A stretch of 20,302 nucleotides of DNA from Apostichopus californicus. Taxonomy: Eukaryota > Echinodermata > Holothuroidea > Aspidochirotida > Stichopodidae. Made by a program: the position numbers and the translations under genes. Positions 9,673 through 18,568 of the stretch are shown one piece after another. How positions within the stretch are numbered: position 1 is the first letter of the stretch; each line of letters starts with the position of its first letter. The notes below the pieces were generated by a model. That model did no database searches. It was not told the DNA's origin and saw only the letters and a program-made list of their open reading frames with translations. The stretch is taken from positions 1 to 20,302 of the forward strand of contig JAIPMN010000381.1 of the NCBI GenBank assembly GCA_020650975.1, written 5' to 3'.

Positions 9673-10371
9673 GTATATAAACTGTGATAAATATATCAAC
9701 TTAGTAATTGTATTAAGCTTGAGGCTTTAAATTAGCTGCTTTAAAGCTTTCTATCCCTAGAGGTTCACCTTTCTAACTTACAATTATTTATATATGGCTA
9801 CTATATCTCACATTTGTGTTTGACTGGTTCTTCACAAACTTGAAATGGATGCAGTTGTTCAATGAAAAGTGTCTTGGGGAACGGTATGGGGTGGGGCAGC
9901 GAGAGAGGGGGAGAGGTGGGAGGTACTGGGAGATCCACCACCACAAAGGACCAAGGAGAGATATTGTGATGCTTGTAGTGACATTCCTGACCAAGTCTGT
10001 GTTATTAAAGTCTAGTTTCAAGTTATCAATACAGTTTCATGAGACAGGATTTTGGTTTTGCATTTTATAAATCCAAAGTGGAAGCAGAGATCTCCAGCTG
10101 ATGCAACATGAATCAATGGGTTGTAAAACATTTAGATTGCACTAGTGTATGTTACACTTACTGCACCATGTAAAATGATAATCATCTTGAATCTTTATGT
10201 GTCATATACTATAGGTAAAATGCATTAATCATAATCATAATAAATTATTTTTATGACGCTTTAGCGACCATGAATGTGGGAGAAGCCTGCAAGGCTTATG
10301 GATTACAACTTTTATGTTGGGTGGCTTCCAGTTCAACAATTTAGCTCACAGTTGGAATCATTTCAATTTAG
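9673..10371. other. Intron sequence with a G-rich tract
   Basis: First part of a 3829-bp intron. A purine- and G-rich block lies at 9876-9930, with runs GGGG, GGGG, GGGG, GGGGG, GGG and GGG separated by short spacers, which is compatible with a G-quadruplex on the + strand. Open frames over it (9816-10070 + and 9788-10021 -) reflect low-complexity sequence. Confidence 0.5.
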
Positions 10372-10524
10372 TAAGTCATTTCAGATGGGATAACCGTAGA
10401 TTGCTCTTGGATGAAAAACCCACCTTACTATTACCCGGTCGGGTATCGAACCTGGAACCTCCCGATTGCTAAGCATCATTGCTTCAAATGCCACCGTCTT
10501 TATCCAATCGGCCACAGCACCAGT
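10372..10524 (-). mobile_element. tRNA-derived SINE, antisense to the gene
   Basis: Read on the minus strand it starts near 10523 with GTGCTGTGGCCGATTGGAT, a pol III A box like that of a Leu/Ser-type tRNA. It continues with GGTTCCAGGTTCGATACCCG (B box GGTTCGATACC; 10438-10457), then a non-tRNA body with GGTGGGTTTTTCATCC, AGAGCAATCTACGG and TTATCCCATCTGAAATGACTT, ending near 10372. Intact A and B boxes at tRNA-like spacing with an unrelated tail are the hallmark of a SINE. The exact 3' tail and target duplications are not clear. I believe the body is recurrent in marine invertebrate genomes, but that is unverified. Confidence 0.72.
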
Positions 10525-12129
10525 AATTTGCTCAGAGGAGCTATAGGTTATAAGGCACATGGACGGCATGTATTGTGTAGCTCATACTAGAACCTTGCTT
10601 GTGGATAATCTTCCCTAGAGCTACAGTACCCTGCTATTTATCATACCGGGAAGTTGGGCTGGAGGCACAGAAGGCAAAATGAAACATTTCCATTCACTAT
10701 TGTCATTTTTGTGATCTTGGAATGAGTAATCATCATGACCCCAAACTAAACTATGAATATCTTTGAATATTCAGCTCCCAGAATAGCAGTAGTTTACTTC
10801 AAATATCCCATAGCAATATTCTCAATTCAAATCATTTTGAATGAGTAAAAAAACGCGTGTAAATAACATTTAACCAATGTCCCATTGATTGATCTGCTTC
10901 CTGCCTCTATTTATGAATATTCATACCTTATTAAAATGTAGAAAGAGAGAAGGAGAAATAATTGAGAACTATTTAACTCATCTCATTGTTGGTTGATTAT
11001 AATTAACAATCAGATTCATTAAACAGAAGCATATGCTACAGTGCATTCATGTTTCATTCTGAATTGTAGCAATATTTGCATAATATGCAAATTAGGTATC
11101 TAAAAAGCTGTTCTTGACTTTAAATTTGCTGAACTAAATATACTTCCTACAAAAAAAATTGCTGGGAACTTGAAATAATGTACTTATGTTTACATTGTAG
11201 TAGACATGGCCATTTCCCTTCATTTATGCCATTATTGTTTGTTTTTTCTGTTCAATATGTCACATGGACTAGTATTTAAAGCATCTATATAAATATCCGG
11301 CACACAAGATGGGTGCTATGTTCACTTATTGGGCTACACACAAGTATTCATTACTTTAGGGGAAGGTCTGAGGGAAAGGCTTCACATTCATCTAACTGGT
11401 GAATCTAATAAGATGGGTGTATGAAACAAGAAATATGGCCCTAACAGGATACTATGGCTAATGCAAGGCACATCTTGTGGGTCTTAAAGTCTACTGTATC
11501 AGTGTGTTGGTTGATATTTCATGCAGCCTGCGAAGTAAGACAGATCAGTGAAACAAGTTAAAACAAACTTGTAACTCGATTCAGACTACACTGTCACCCA
11601 CTCTTTTGAAGAATATATCAGAAATATTAGTTGTAAGACTGTTGCTAGTGTTAATATTTTGTGTACCATATCAAGTCACCGATGTGCATGTTTACAAAAT
11701 ATAATTCCTCACTTGATAATTCAAGTATGACCTTTCAACTATGGTGGTTAAGATATCACGTAGGGGTCTATCAGGTATATTAAAGTGAAAAGCAAAAGAG
11801 TTTAATATCTAATCTTAACTGTACACTACAACAAGATCACAAAGTGCTTAATGGACATGTTTGGAGAGTGAAACTAATATTAGTTTTATTATAATTATTT
11901 TGTAACTACATCAGTATTCAAGCTAGACCCTGCTTCTGTGTATAAAGACTGTTTTGTACTATCACATTAATGTAAAATTTAATGTGTTAACAAAGCTGTG
12001 TTTCCAACTATTTTCACACACAGAAATATTCTGGGACAGCAAATGAAAAATAAATATAATATAAAAATGTAATACCTGGGTGTACCCACCCACACGTACT
12101 ATAATGTATTATGATTTTGTTAATATATG
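10525..12129. other. Intron sequence with a palindromic octamer
   Basis: AT-rich sequence with no exon. At 11074-11092 two octamer motifs face each other: ATTTGCAT, then AAT, then ATGCAAAT. Several GAATATTC palindromes occur near 10759-10921. No repeat boundaries are evident. Confidence 0.45.
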
Positions 12130-12410
12130 TACAGTGCTGTAGCCACTACAGGCATGGGAGAACGTTTCCTCCCCTCCCCCAAACTTTCTTTAAATGGCTT
12201 ACATTTTGCAAAACATGCATGAAAAGCGATAAAACACTGGCATTATTCAAAATTTTAATTAAAACGATAGAAAATATAGCGCTATTTTTCATCTAAACAG
12301 AAATAAATAAAAGATCTCTTAGACCCCGCCCGGATTGGACATCAGCCAATTTTTTTGCCCCCCTCCCCTGTAAAATTCTTATTGGTAACGGAGGGTAGAG
12401 CCTATTGTGT
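12130..12410. repeat. Possible interspersed repeat with pyrimidine-rich blocks
   Basis: The segment has CAGTGCTGTAGCCACTACAG and TTTCCTCCCCTCCCCC near its start, and GGACATCAGCCAATTTTTTT then GCCCCCCTCCCCTG near its end. The two similar CCCCTCCCC blocks and the compositional change from the AT-rich intron suggest an inserted element. No inverted termini or target duplication could be fixed, so this is tentative. Confidence 0.35.
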
Positions 12411-13501
12411 CATGAAAAGTCATCAATAAAAGCATTAATTAACCTTAACTCTTAAAATGGGGAAATATACTTGGTTTACCCCAACACCACAAAGACTGGC
12501 TAGGCGTCTGATTAAGATTGGCTATGCGTCTGTTTAAGACCTGCTTAATAAAGCTCAGTAAATTCAGTAAGAAGCAAGAATTTGAATGAAAGTGAAATTT
12601 TATCAGTCTTTCATAAAATTCTTCATATTCCGTTAACCAGCTTATGGAAACTTGACAAGGATAAACCAGAAAGTGATCCTGATATGGAAGTACACTTTGA
12701 AAAAACTTCATCAATTCCTTGCATATCCATAGATTTAATCATATTTGTTTATTAAAATATTCAAAATATATTTGATTTAAAGAAGAAATTGAGAAAAAGA
12801 GACTGGATTTGAAGAAAATTCTTTGTAGTTTTCACATAGTTTCACTTGTTGTATCTAACAATACCTTTATTAGTTGCCATGACAACAGTATACTAAGTAC
12901 AGCAGTAGAGATATGTCAGTTTCGTCACGTATATAAATCTATGATGAATTCAGGAATGTGTTGATGCACAAACAGAAGAGTCAGAAGTTGACATTGATTA
13001 ATGCAACACAAAAATGTCTATTGCTTTTACTTTTATACCAATTCAAGTGGTTTTTAGATTACTTATAACTGTTCGTGATTATAAACAATATAAAGGCTGG
13101 GTTAATTCCATGCAATGCACATGATGGAGAGTGGTCCTAGTGCCAGAAATCACGATCAACACAGATTACCTGTGCATGTATCTTCCTAGCCATTTGGATT
13201 GTGCCATGTTTTAGTGACATGATCATAGGTACAATGTACATGTTGATACTAGCTATTAACTAGTAGTAACCTTGCATATTACCACCACATTTAAGCATTT
13301 CCCAACTATTGACTGTTACTTCTCTAGACTTGATATTAGAATTATTAGCAAACATTGCCTTCTGAAACAGTGAGCGATTGCATCGTCCCGATAAATAGCT
13401 ATAGAAATGACGCTATCGTGGTCAGAACAGTTTGATGTACAGTGTCTATACTTGTATGTACAACATGTAGTTCCTGACTTGTCATTTTTGCCTATTTGCA
13501 G
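12411..13501. other. Intron sequence
   Basis: AT-rich sequence with no supported exon or RNA. An 89-codon open frame at 12445-12714 on the minus strand has no recognisable content. The end provides the acceptor TGCCTATTTGCAG for the exon at 13502. Confidence 0.45.
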
Positions 13502-13568
13502 GAAAGATCTTACAAATTAGACCTATACACAAACGGGAAGACCCTCAACTTTGCAACAGATAATCTCG
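13502..13568 (+). CDS. PH-domain exon 4 (beta-5 to beta-7 strands)
   Basis: A 67-bp exon entering in phase 0 and leaving in phase 1, with acceptor TATTTGCAG and donor GTGAGT. It reads ERSYKLDLYTNGKTLNFATD then NL. Alternating hydrophobic residues (Y-K-L-D-L-Y, then T-L-N-F-A-T) are the PH pattern 'F-x-h-x-T-x-x-R/K-x-h-x-F-x-A', where the core strands precede the C-terminal helix. The first base of an Asp codon (G|AT) is shared with the exon at 13942, and the join continues without a break into that helix. Confidence 0.87.
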
Positions 13569-13941
13569 GTGAGTTTCTCTAACTGCAACAATTTTATTGT
13601 TTACCCTATCTATACCTTTTATCATGAATTCTCTTACAAGAGGAAGATGTATTCCAGGGTGTGCAGGTGTCAGCTTTGATCGGTTCTGTTTGATAATAAA
13701 TGGTAGAAACAGAAAGAGGAACATATATTCCATGGGTGTGCTGGTGTAATGTATTGACTGGCAATTACTTTTAACAAAGAAAGAGTAACATGTATACCAT
13801 GTTGTGCTGGTGGAATGTATTGATTGGTGCCGATAACTGGTAGAGACAGAAGGAGCAACCCTGAAAGGTGGATCTTTATAAATCAAATCAAATCAGAATC
13901 CCCAAATTTAATTTGACTTTTTGTTTATCTACTTTTTGCAG
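13569..13941. other. Short intron of 373 bp with a three-copy diverged repeat
   Basis: Bounded by GTGAGT and CTTTTTGCAG. It contains three diverged head-to-tail units at 13647-13722, 13723-13789 and 13790-13859. Each starts ATRTATWCCA, continues TGTGCTGGTG and ends in AGA..GAG/GAGCAAC-type purine-rich sequence. Together they fill more than half of the intron. Confidence 0.65.
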
Positions 13942-13994
13942 ATGACTGCATAAAATGGGCCAGTACACTGATGCAATCAATTCTGTCTTACAAT
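13942..13994 (+). CDS. PH-domain exon 5 (C-terminal helix)
   Basis: A 53-bp exon entering in phase 1 and leaving in phase 0, with acceptor CTTTTTGCAG and strong donor GTAAGT (13995). With the shared Asp it reads DDCIKWASTLMQSILSYN. This is the amphipathic C-terminal alpha helix of a PH domain and includes the near-invariant Trp (residue 119 of the assembled 149-residue fragment), in the usual context h-x-x-W-h-x-x-h-x-x-h. The PH domain therefore spans about 100 residues (28 to 129 of the fragment), the normal family length, with no missing core element. Confidence 0.88.
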
Positions 13995-14677
13995 GTAAGT
14001 AGTTAATAGTTTCTAATTTCTATTCATTTTGCCTGTTTATGTTATTTTTGTAGAATTAGTAAGCAGTTTGCAGGGCTTCTTGCAGAAATAGGTACATTGC
14101 ACCCTGGATGAGACAAATTCATATTGGTGTGTATGATACACATAAGTATTCACATAATGACTATATGTACAGTACCTCCTGCAGTAAGCCGGAAAATGTC
14201 AATTCATGTGATCACAAGGTTTTCATTCATCGTTTTCTGGAGAGGCCTGTTTTCCATTTTTTGGGGGGGGGGGGGCGTTGTTACTTTTTATCACATGCTG
14301 GATCTCTCAATTCACTGTGACAAGAAATGTGGATTACCTGTCGATGAGCTTTCAATCTCAGGAAGTATTAATTTAATTTTGTCTACCATGCCATGCATAA
14401 TTCTTCTTATAGAATTTAGTCTCTACTACTTTATTTCCTTTTTCCGTCATATGTGCCAGATATTATGCTTGAGATGTCAACTGATATTTCCTACAGTGGT
14501 GTGTCAATAATCCTTGAGTGGGGTTTCCCCCTCCATTCAATGGTATAGTGATTATGGAATGAGTCAAACTAAACAACAGTCAAACAATTGACAACAAAGT
14601 TCACCTGATATTGTTATGTAGTGTATACTGTCCTGTAGATGAGGATAAGAATGATAGGGTTTTCCGTCATATGTGCC
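13995..14677. other. Intron sequence, first part
   Basis: AT-rich. A run of 13 G lies at 14263-14275. A 20-bp word, TTTTCCGTCATATGTGCCAG, occurs at 14440-14459 and again at 14660-14679, where the second copy runs directly into the 24-bp minisatellite. Open frames at 14108-14510 have no recognisable product. Confidence 0.5.
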
Positions 14678-14797
14678 AGGCACTCCTACCAGTAGTAATC
14701 CGGGCACTCCTACCAGTAGTAATCCGGGCACTCCTACCAGTAGTAACCCGGGCACTCCTACCAGTAGTAATCCAGGCACTCCTACCAGTAGTAATCC
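14678..14797. repeat. 24-bp minisatellite, five copies
   Basis: Five near-identical head-to-tail units at 14678, 14702, 14726, 14750 and 14774, each close to GGCACTCCTACCAGTAGTAA plus four bases. Differences are single substitutions. The 24-bp length keeps frames open on both strands (Leu/Val-rich 8-residue repeats), but these peptides are by-products of the repeat. Confidence 0.95.
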
Positions 14798-16035
14798 TGA
14801 CTTTGTTTAGGTTCTTACCATTCAAACACATTGTTAACCAGAAGATAAGCTAACAAGGTCATTGCTAGTTTGTGTCTGTAGTCTTGTCTCTCACATTAAA
14901 ACAATTTGAAGTTAGCTCCTGTGTGTAATATCCCATGGCAGTGTGTGTGTGTGTTTCTCTGTAATAGAGTGTAGAGTGGAGTGTTAATTCATCAAGGTAT
15001 TTGAGCTGTTGCAACATCCCATCTTGCATATTTGATGTTAGATATAATTCAATATCAATGAGGTTTGGCATCTTGACAAATAGTTTGATTGTCTGTATAC
15101 ATTGGCAAACTGTTCCTTTGATGATAATCTTTCATCTGTTAATGTTTTGTGCAGTTATTAAACAAAATTGTCATTTGATTGAAATTAGCTGAGGGGTTAA
15201 GAGACATCATTGGTGAAATTTCTTATGTACTGTAGAATTATTTCTTTAACCAAGAAAAAATTCCGAAGCAGTATCAAACTGCCACTGAAAATTGTTCCTC
15301 ACAGATAATCTCAGACATTTTATCTCTGAAAAACTTTTTGCAATTTGATATTCTTTATTGTCCTCAAATATCAACCCTTAATCCAAAGCAATACATAATT
15401 TGTTTCTAGTTACACTAGCATAATTTATTGGCGCTCTAGGAATAATAAATGTTCAAACATTAAAGTTCCTTCAAAATAATGAACGAAAGTAAAAGGCGGA
15501 ATAAACAGGCAAGAGAAAAGAAATTTGAACAAATTTATAATGGAGAAAATCTGGGGAAAAAGTGTCTGAATGTGACATGAACCATTGACCACAGGATACC
15601 AATTTTTGTGCACTGAAATGCAAGGTTTGCATAAGATAAGTTTTGGCAGATACTGCCTGACTATTGCCAGATACCTCATTGTTTTTTAACATCAAGTAGT
15701 CATTGTTGCAGCATTGTTTCCTTTTCTGGAGGTTTTCTTGCCGTTCGTAATGTTTGATGATATATTTGATTATTTACATTTGGTGTCAGATAGTTGACTT
15801 TGATGTGACGTGTAGTTTGCTTACTTCATACATTTTCAGTTCAAAGTGAAAGTTGTTTTTGACTAATTTTCACATTCTCAGTGGATTGCTTGTATGATAT
15901 TACTGTGTAATGTATACACTTGAACTATTCATTCAGTATCTGTGTAAATGTTATCCTACTTAGGTTAAAATTTGTACCAAATAGAAAATAGAGTTAACAT
16001 GCAGTTTACTGCTGAATCTTAAGTAAGTGCCACCT
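14798..16035. other. Intron sequence
   Basis: AT-rich with a short (GT)n run at 14941-14954. Overlapping minus-strand open frames at 15425-15695 and a plus-strand frame at 15001-15192 show no recognisable domain. Confidence 0.45.
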
Positions 16036-16085
16036 GGGCAGATGTATGTTTGATCTCATCAGGATCGACTTCAGAGGCAAAGCAG
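16036..16085. repeat. Degraded relative of the 5030 repeat (copy B)
   Basis: Reads GATGTATGTTTGATCTCATC then AGGATCGACTTCAGAGGCAA. It aligns with copy A at the positions GA(C/T)RTTT(C/T)GATC, CAGGATC, CTTCA and AGGC. It supports a dispersed family, with this copy more mutated. Confidence 0.45.
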
Positions 16086-16635
16086 ACATAATTACAGAAA
16101 TAATTTTTACAAAATAAGGATGACTGACAGGTTACTTGGTACATTAGACAAATGAGTAGAAGTAAATATGTAAATAAATACTGGTTGATTAGAGGACAAT
16201 AGTCATTGAGAGAAATGTTTGCAAAATGATGAAGAGAATGCAAGAGATAGAGTGAGGGGAACATAACACAGACAGAGAGAACACTCTCATGTTTGCTAGA
16301 GATGCACTCTATGCATAGTAGGAGTCTTTGGCAACCTGTGTATTAATAGACTAAAGATGGCATTCTATGTAATAAAAGCCTAATGATGGCAGGCAATCTG
16401 TGTGAATATTCAGATATTCAAATGTCAAGGTCTTGATTGCAATATCTCAATTTCTTAATGTCAAAATTTTCCAATAATGGGATAGTTTCTCCCAATGTGT
16501 AGTCACAAAAGCATTACTGTTGACATTTTGATCTCAGTATCTGAGTGTCTTCAGTAGTGATTACCATGTTATTCTGTTCATTGTTGTTATTACATGTTTA
16601 CCTTTTTGTCTATTATCTATATTCTTCCCGAGCAG
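16086..16635. other. Intron end with a third repeat relative
   Basis: AT-rich. At 16518-16556 the sequence TGACATTTTGATCTCAGTAT then CTGAGTGTCTTCAG is a third degraded relative of the copies at 5030 and 16036. The last 70 bases are T/C-rich and end in CCCGAGCAG, a tandem acceptor for the exon at 16636. Confidence 0.45.
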
Positions 16636-16689
16636 CTGCCACCAGGAGGTTTCCCAATTGGTGGAAATATGAGTAGTCCTGATAAAGAA
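16636..16689 (+). CDS. Exon after the PH domain (Gly/Pro linker)
   Basis: A 54-bp, 18-codon exon in phase 0 at both ends, with acceptor GAGCAG|CTG and strong donor GAA|GTAAGT (16690). It reads LPPGGFPIGGNMSSPDKE, a Gly/Pro/Ser-rich linker after the PH helix (residues 132-149 of the fragment). It leads to further exons beyond the window, because the donor is good and no stop is reached. The upstream AG at 16631-16632 could add one Gln codon (CAG) without changing frame. The donor lies only 22 bp before a large 41-bp minisatellite. The fragment does not reveal the downstream domain. Confidence 0.75.
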
Positions 16690-16711
16690 GTAAGTTCCTT
16701 GTAATGAACCT

Positions 16712-17531
16712 GTAGTATACACATGTTCAATATAGCTATCCTGATCTTATATGCAGTATACACATTTCAACATGGAAATCCTGACCTTATATGCAGTATA
16801 CACATGTTCAACGTGGATATCCTGACCTTATATGCAGTATACACATGTTCAACATGGATATCCTGACCTTATATGCAGTATACACATGTTCAACATGGAT
16901 ATCCTGACCTTATATGCAGTATACACATGTTCAACGTGGATATCCTGACCTTATATGCAGTATACACATGTTCAACATGGATATCCTGACCTTATATGCA
17001 GGTATACACATGTTCAACATGGATATCCTGACCTTATATGCAGTATACACATGTTTACCATAGATATCCTGACCTTATATGCAGTATACACATGTTCAAC
17101 ATGGATATCCTGACCTTATATGCAGTATACACATGTTCAACATGGATATCCTGACCTTATATGCAGTATACACATGTTCAACGTGGTTATCCTGATCTTA
17201 TATGCAGTATACACATGTTCAACATGGATATCCTGACCTTATATGCAGTATACACATGTTCAACATGGATATCCTGACCTTATATGCAGTATACACATGT
17301 TCAACATGGATATCTTGACCTTATATGCAGTATACAAATATTCAACATGGATATTTCGACCTTATATGCAGTATACACATGTTCAACATGGATATCCTGA
17401 CCTTATATGCAGTATACACATGTTCAACATGGATATCCTGACCTTATATGCAGTATACACATGTTCAACATGGATATCCTGACCTTACATGCAGTATACA
17501 CATGTTCAACATGGATATCTTGACCTTATAT
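16712..17531. repeat. 41-bp minisatellite, about 20 copies (left part)
   Basis: Units of 41 bp beginning TATGCAGTATACACATGTTC and ending CATGGATATCCTGACCTTA. The register is clear, for example at 16831, 16872 and 16913. The first two copies are the most diverged and most inner copies are nearly identical. One copy near 17000 has an extra G, one near 17041 reads GTTTACCATAG and one near 17324 reads ACAAATATTC and ATTTCG. The array is interrupted at 17531 by a transposon and resumes at 20020. Each unit contains GTATAC, ACATGT and GGATATCC palindromes. Confidence 0.97.
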
Positions 17532-17562
17532 CAGGCCTCAAATTTCACAATTTTTAGGGCAA

Positions 17563-17664
17563 GGCCACTTTGGCCTTGAATGGGGCAAAATTTGAAAGGG
17601 CACCAAGGCCATGAGGTAAGGCACCAAGGCCAACTTGCATCCTTACAAAGGGCAACAAGGCCAA
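17563..17664 (+). repeat. Left subterminal motif cluster of the transposon
   Basis: GGCC-N5-GGCC at 17563-17575, then three copies of a 15-bp word: GGGCACCAAGGCCAT (17598-17612), AGGCACCAAGGCCAA (17619-17633) and GGGCAACAAGGCCAA (17650-17664). All face the same way. Clusters like this often serve as transposase binding sites. That role is inferred. Confidence 0.75.
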
Positions 17665-17814
17665 AAGGAATGAACATCATGAAACAATATCTGTCCCAGG
17701 TCCTGGCGGCTGTTTTAATGAAGCAGAACAGTAGAAGGTGGTGTCTCTCACTTTGCTTTTCTTTTTGTCAATAAAATACCCCTACTCTTATTCGAATTTC
17801 CTCACCCTAAGCAG

Positions 17815-18033
17815 AATCAACCATCGTTATGGTAATTCAACTCAAAAATTTATGGACAGACTCTGATTATGAGAGGTTATCTCATGTTAACTGTAAACCC
17901 TTATCAGTTTACTGGAGTAGTCCTCAATCCATGCCAACTCTAATTGAACAAAATAACATTCAACCAAAAATGATGGGTTGCTATAGGGGTGGTTATGCTT
18001 ATAGGGTTAATGCTGAAAATGTAACTATCGACA
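17815..18033 (+). other. Exon-like open segment inside the transposon
   Basis: A 219-bp segment has a long pyrimidine-rich tract and acceptor CCCTAAGCAG (ends 17814) and a donor GACA|GTAAGT (18034). It is open throughout, entering and leaving in phase 1, so it could be included or skipped without changing a frame. From the first Met it begins MVIQLKNLWTDSDYERLSHV and later has MMGCYRGGYAYRVNAENVT. I recognise no family. It may be a captured host exon, a relic of the transposon's own gene, or chance. No partner exon was found inside the element. Confidence 0.35.
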
Positions 18034-18543
18034 GTAAGTTTTTTTAAACTTGTTTATTGATGCTGAAAATTATTCAAAAAACAGCAAGTTAAGTCCAACT
18101 GACACACTCTGTGCGTGTGATCATGCAGCATGTTCAGTTACTTTCCCGTTCTTTTTTTCGTGGGGAAATTTTATTTACACACAAAACACTCCCTGTTCTG
18201 GCTGCCGCCGTGTGCCATTTATCTAATAATGTTTCTAGAGAAAAAAGTTCGTGTCTCAGGGACGCCAAGCCTCCCAAAAAGTTTGTGTCACGTTAATAAA
18301 AGCTTGCGCCCGATCGAACACCAATTGCGTTTATTTCATGAACTACTTTTACTAGTTAAGTTGTAAAGATGTGATCGTGTTACTGCCTGTACTTAGTGAA
18401 TGGGATACACAATAGATAGGGCAGATGGCTCAGTGCCTAAGTTTGCTGTTTGAAAGGGGCGCGGCCCGGCCAACCACTTCTTTCGCCAACCCTGCCGTTT
18501 CAACCAATGTTTTCCCCCACCCCCTCCTCTTCGTCCGCCCAGG

Positions 18544-18568
18544 GAGCTATAAACTCTGTTTATAGCTC
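18544..18568. repeat. Perfect hairpin inside the transposon
   Basis: GAGCTATAAAC, a TCT loop and GTTTATAGCTC form a perfect 11-bp stem with a 3-base loop. The right arm word recurs at 6723-6733 followed by CATGG, as here it is followed by TATGG, suggesting a shared repeat source. Function unknown. Confidence 0.8.

Noticed and set aside
14564-14853. Leu/Val-rich repeat peptides on both strands
   Set aside because: They are products of the 24-bp minisatellite, which keeps both strands open because its length is a multiple of three.
17243-17482. Open frame encoding a repeated peptide (plus strand)
   Set aside because: It is a translation of the 41-bp minisatellite and cycles through all three frames. 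There is no start context and no splice support.
18420-18470. GATGGCTCAGTGCCTAAG, resembling the start of a tRNA
   Set aside because: It has only A-box similarity. The downstream sequence is GC-rich without a B box or cloverleaf.
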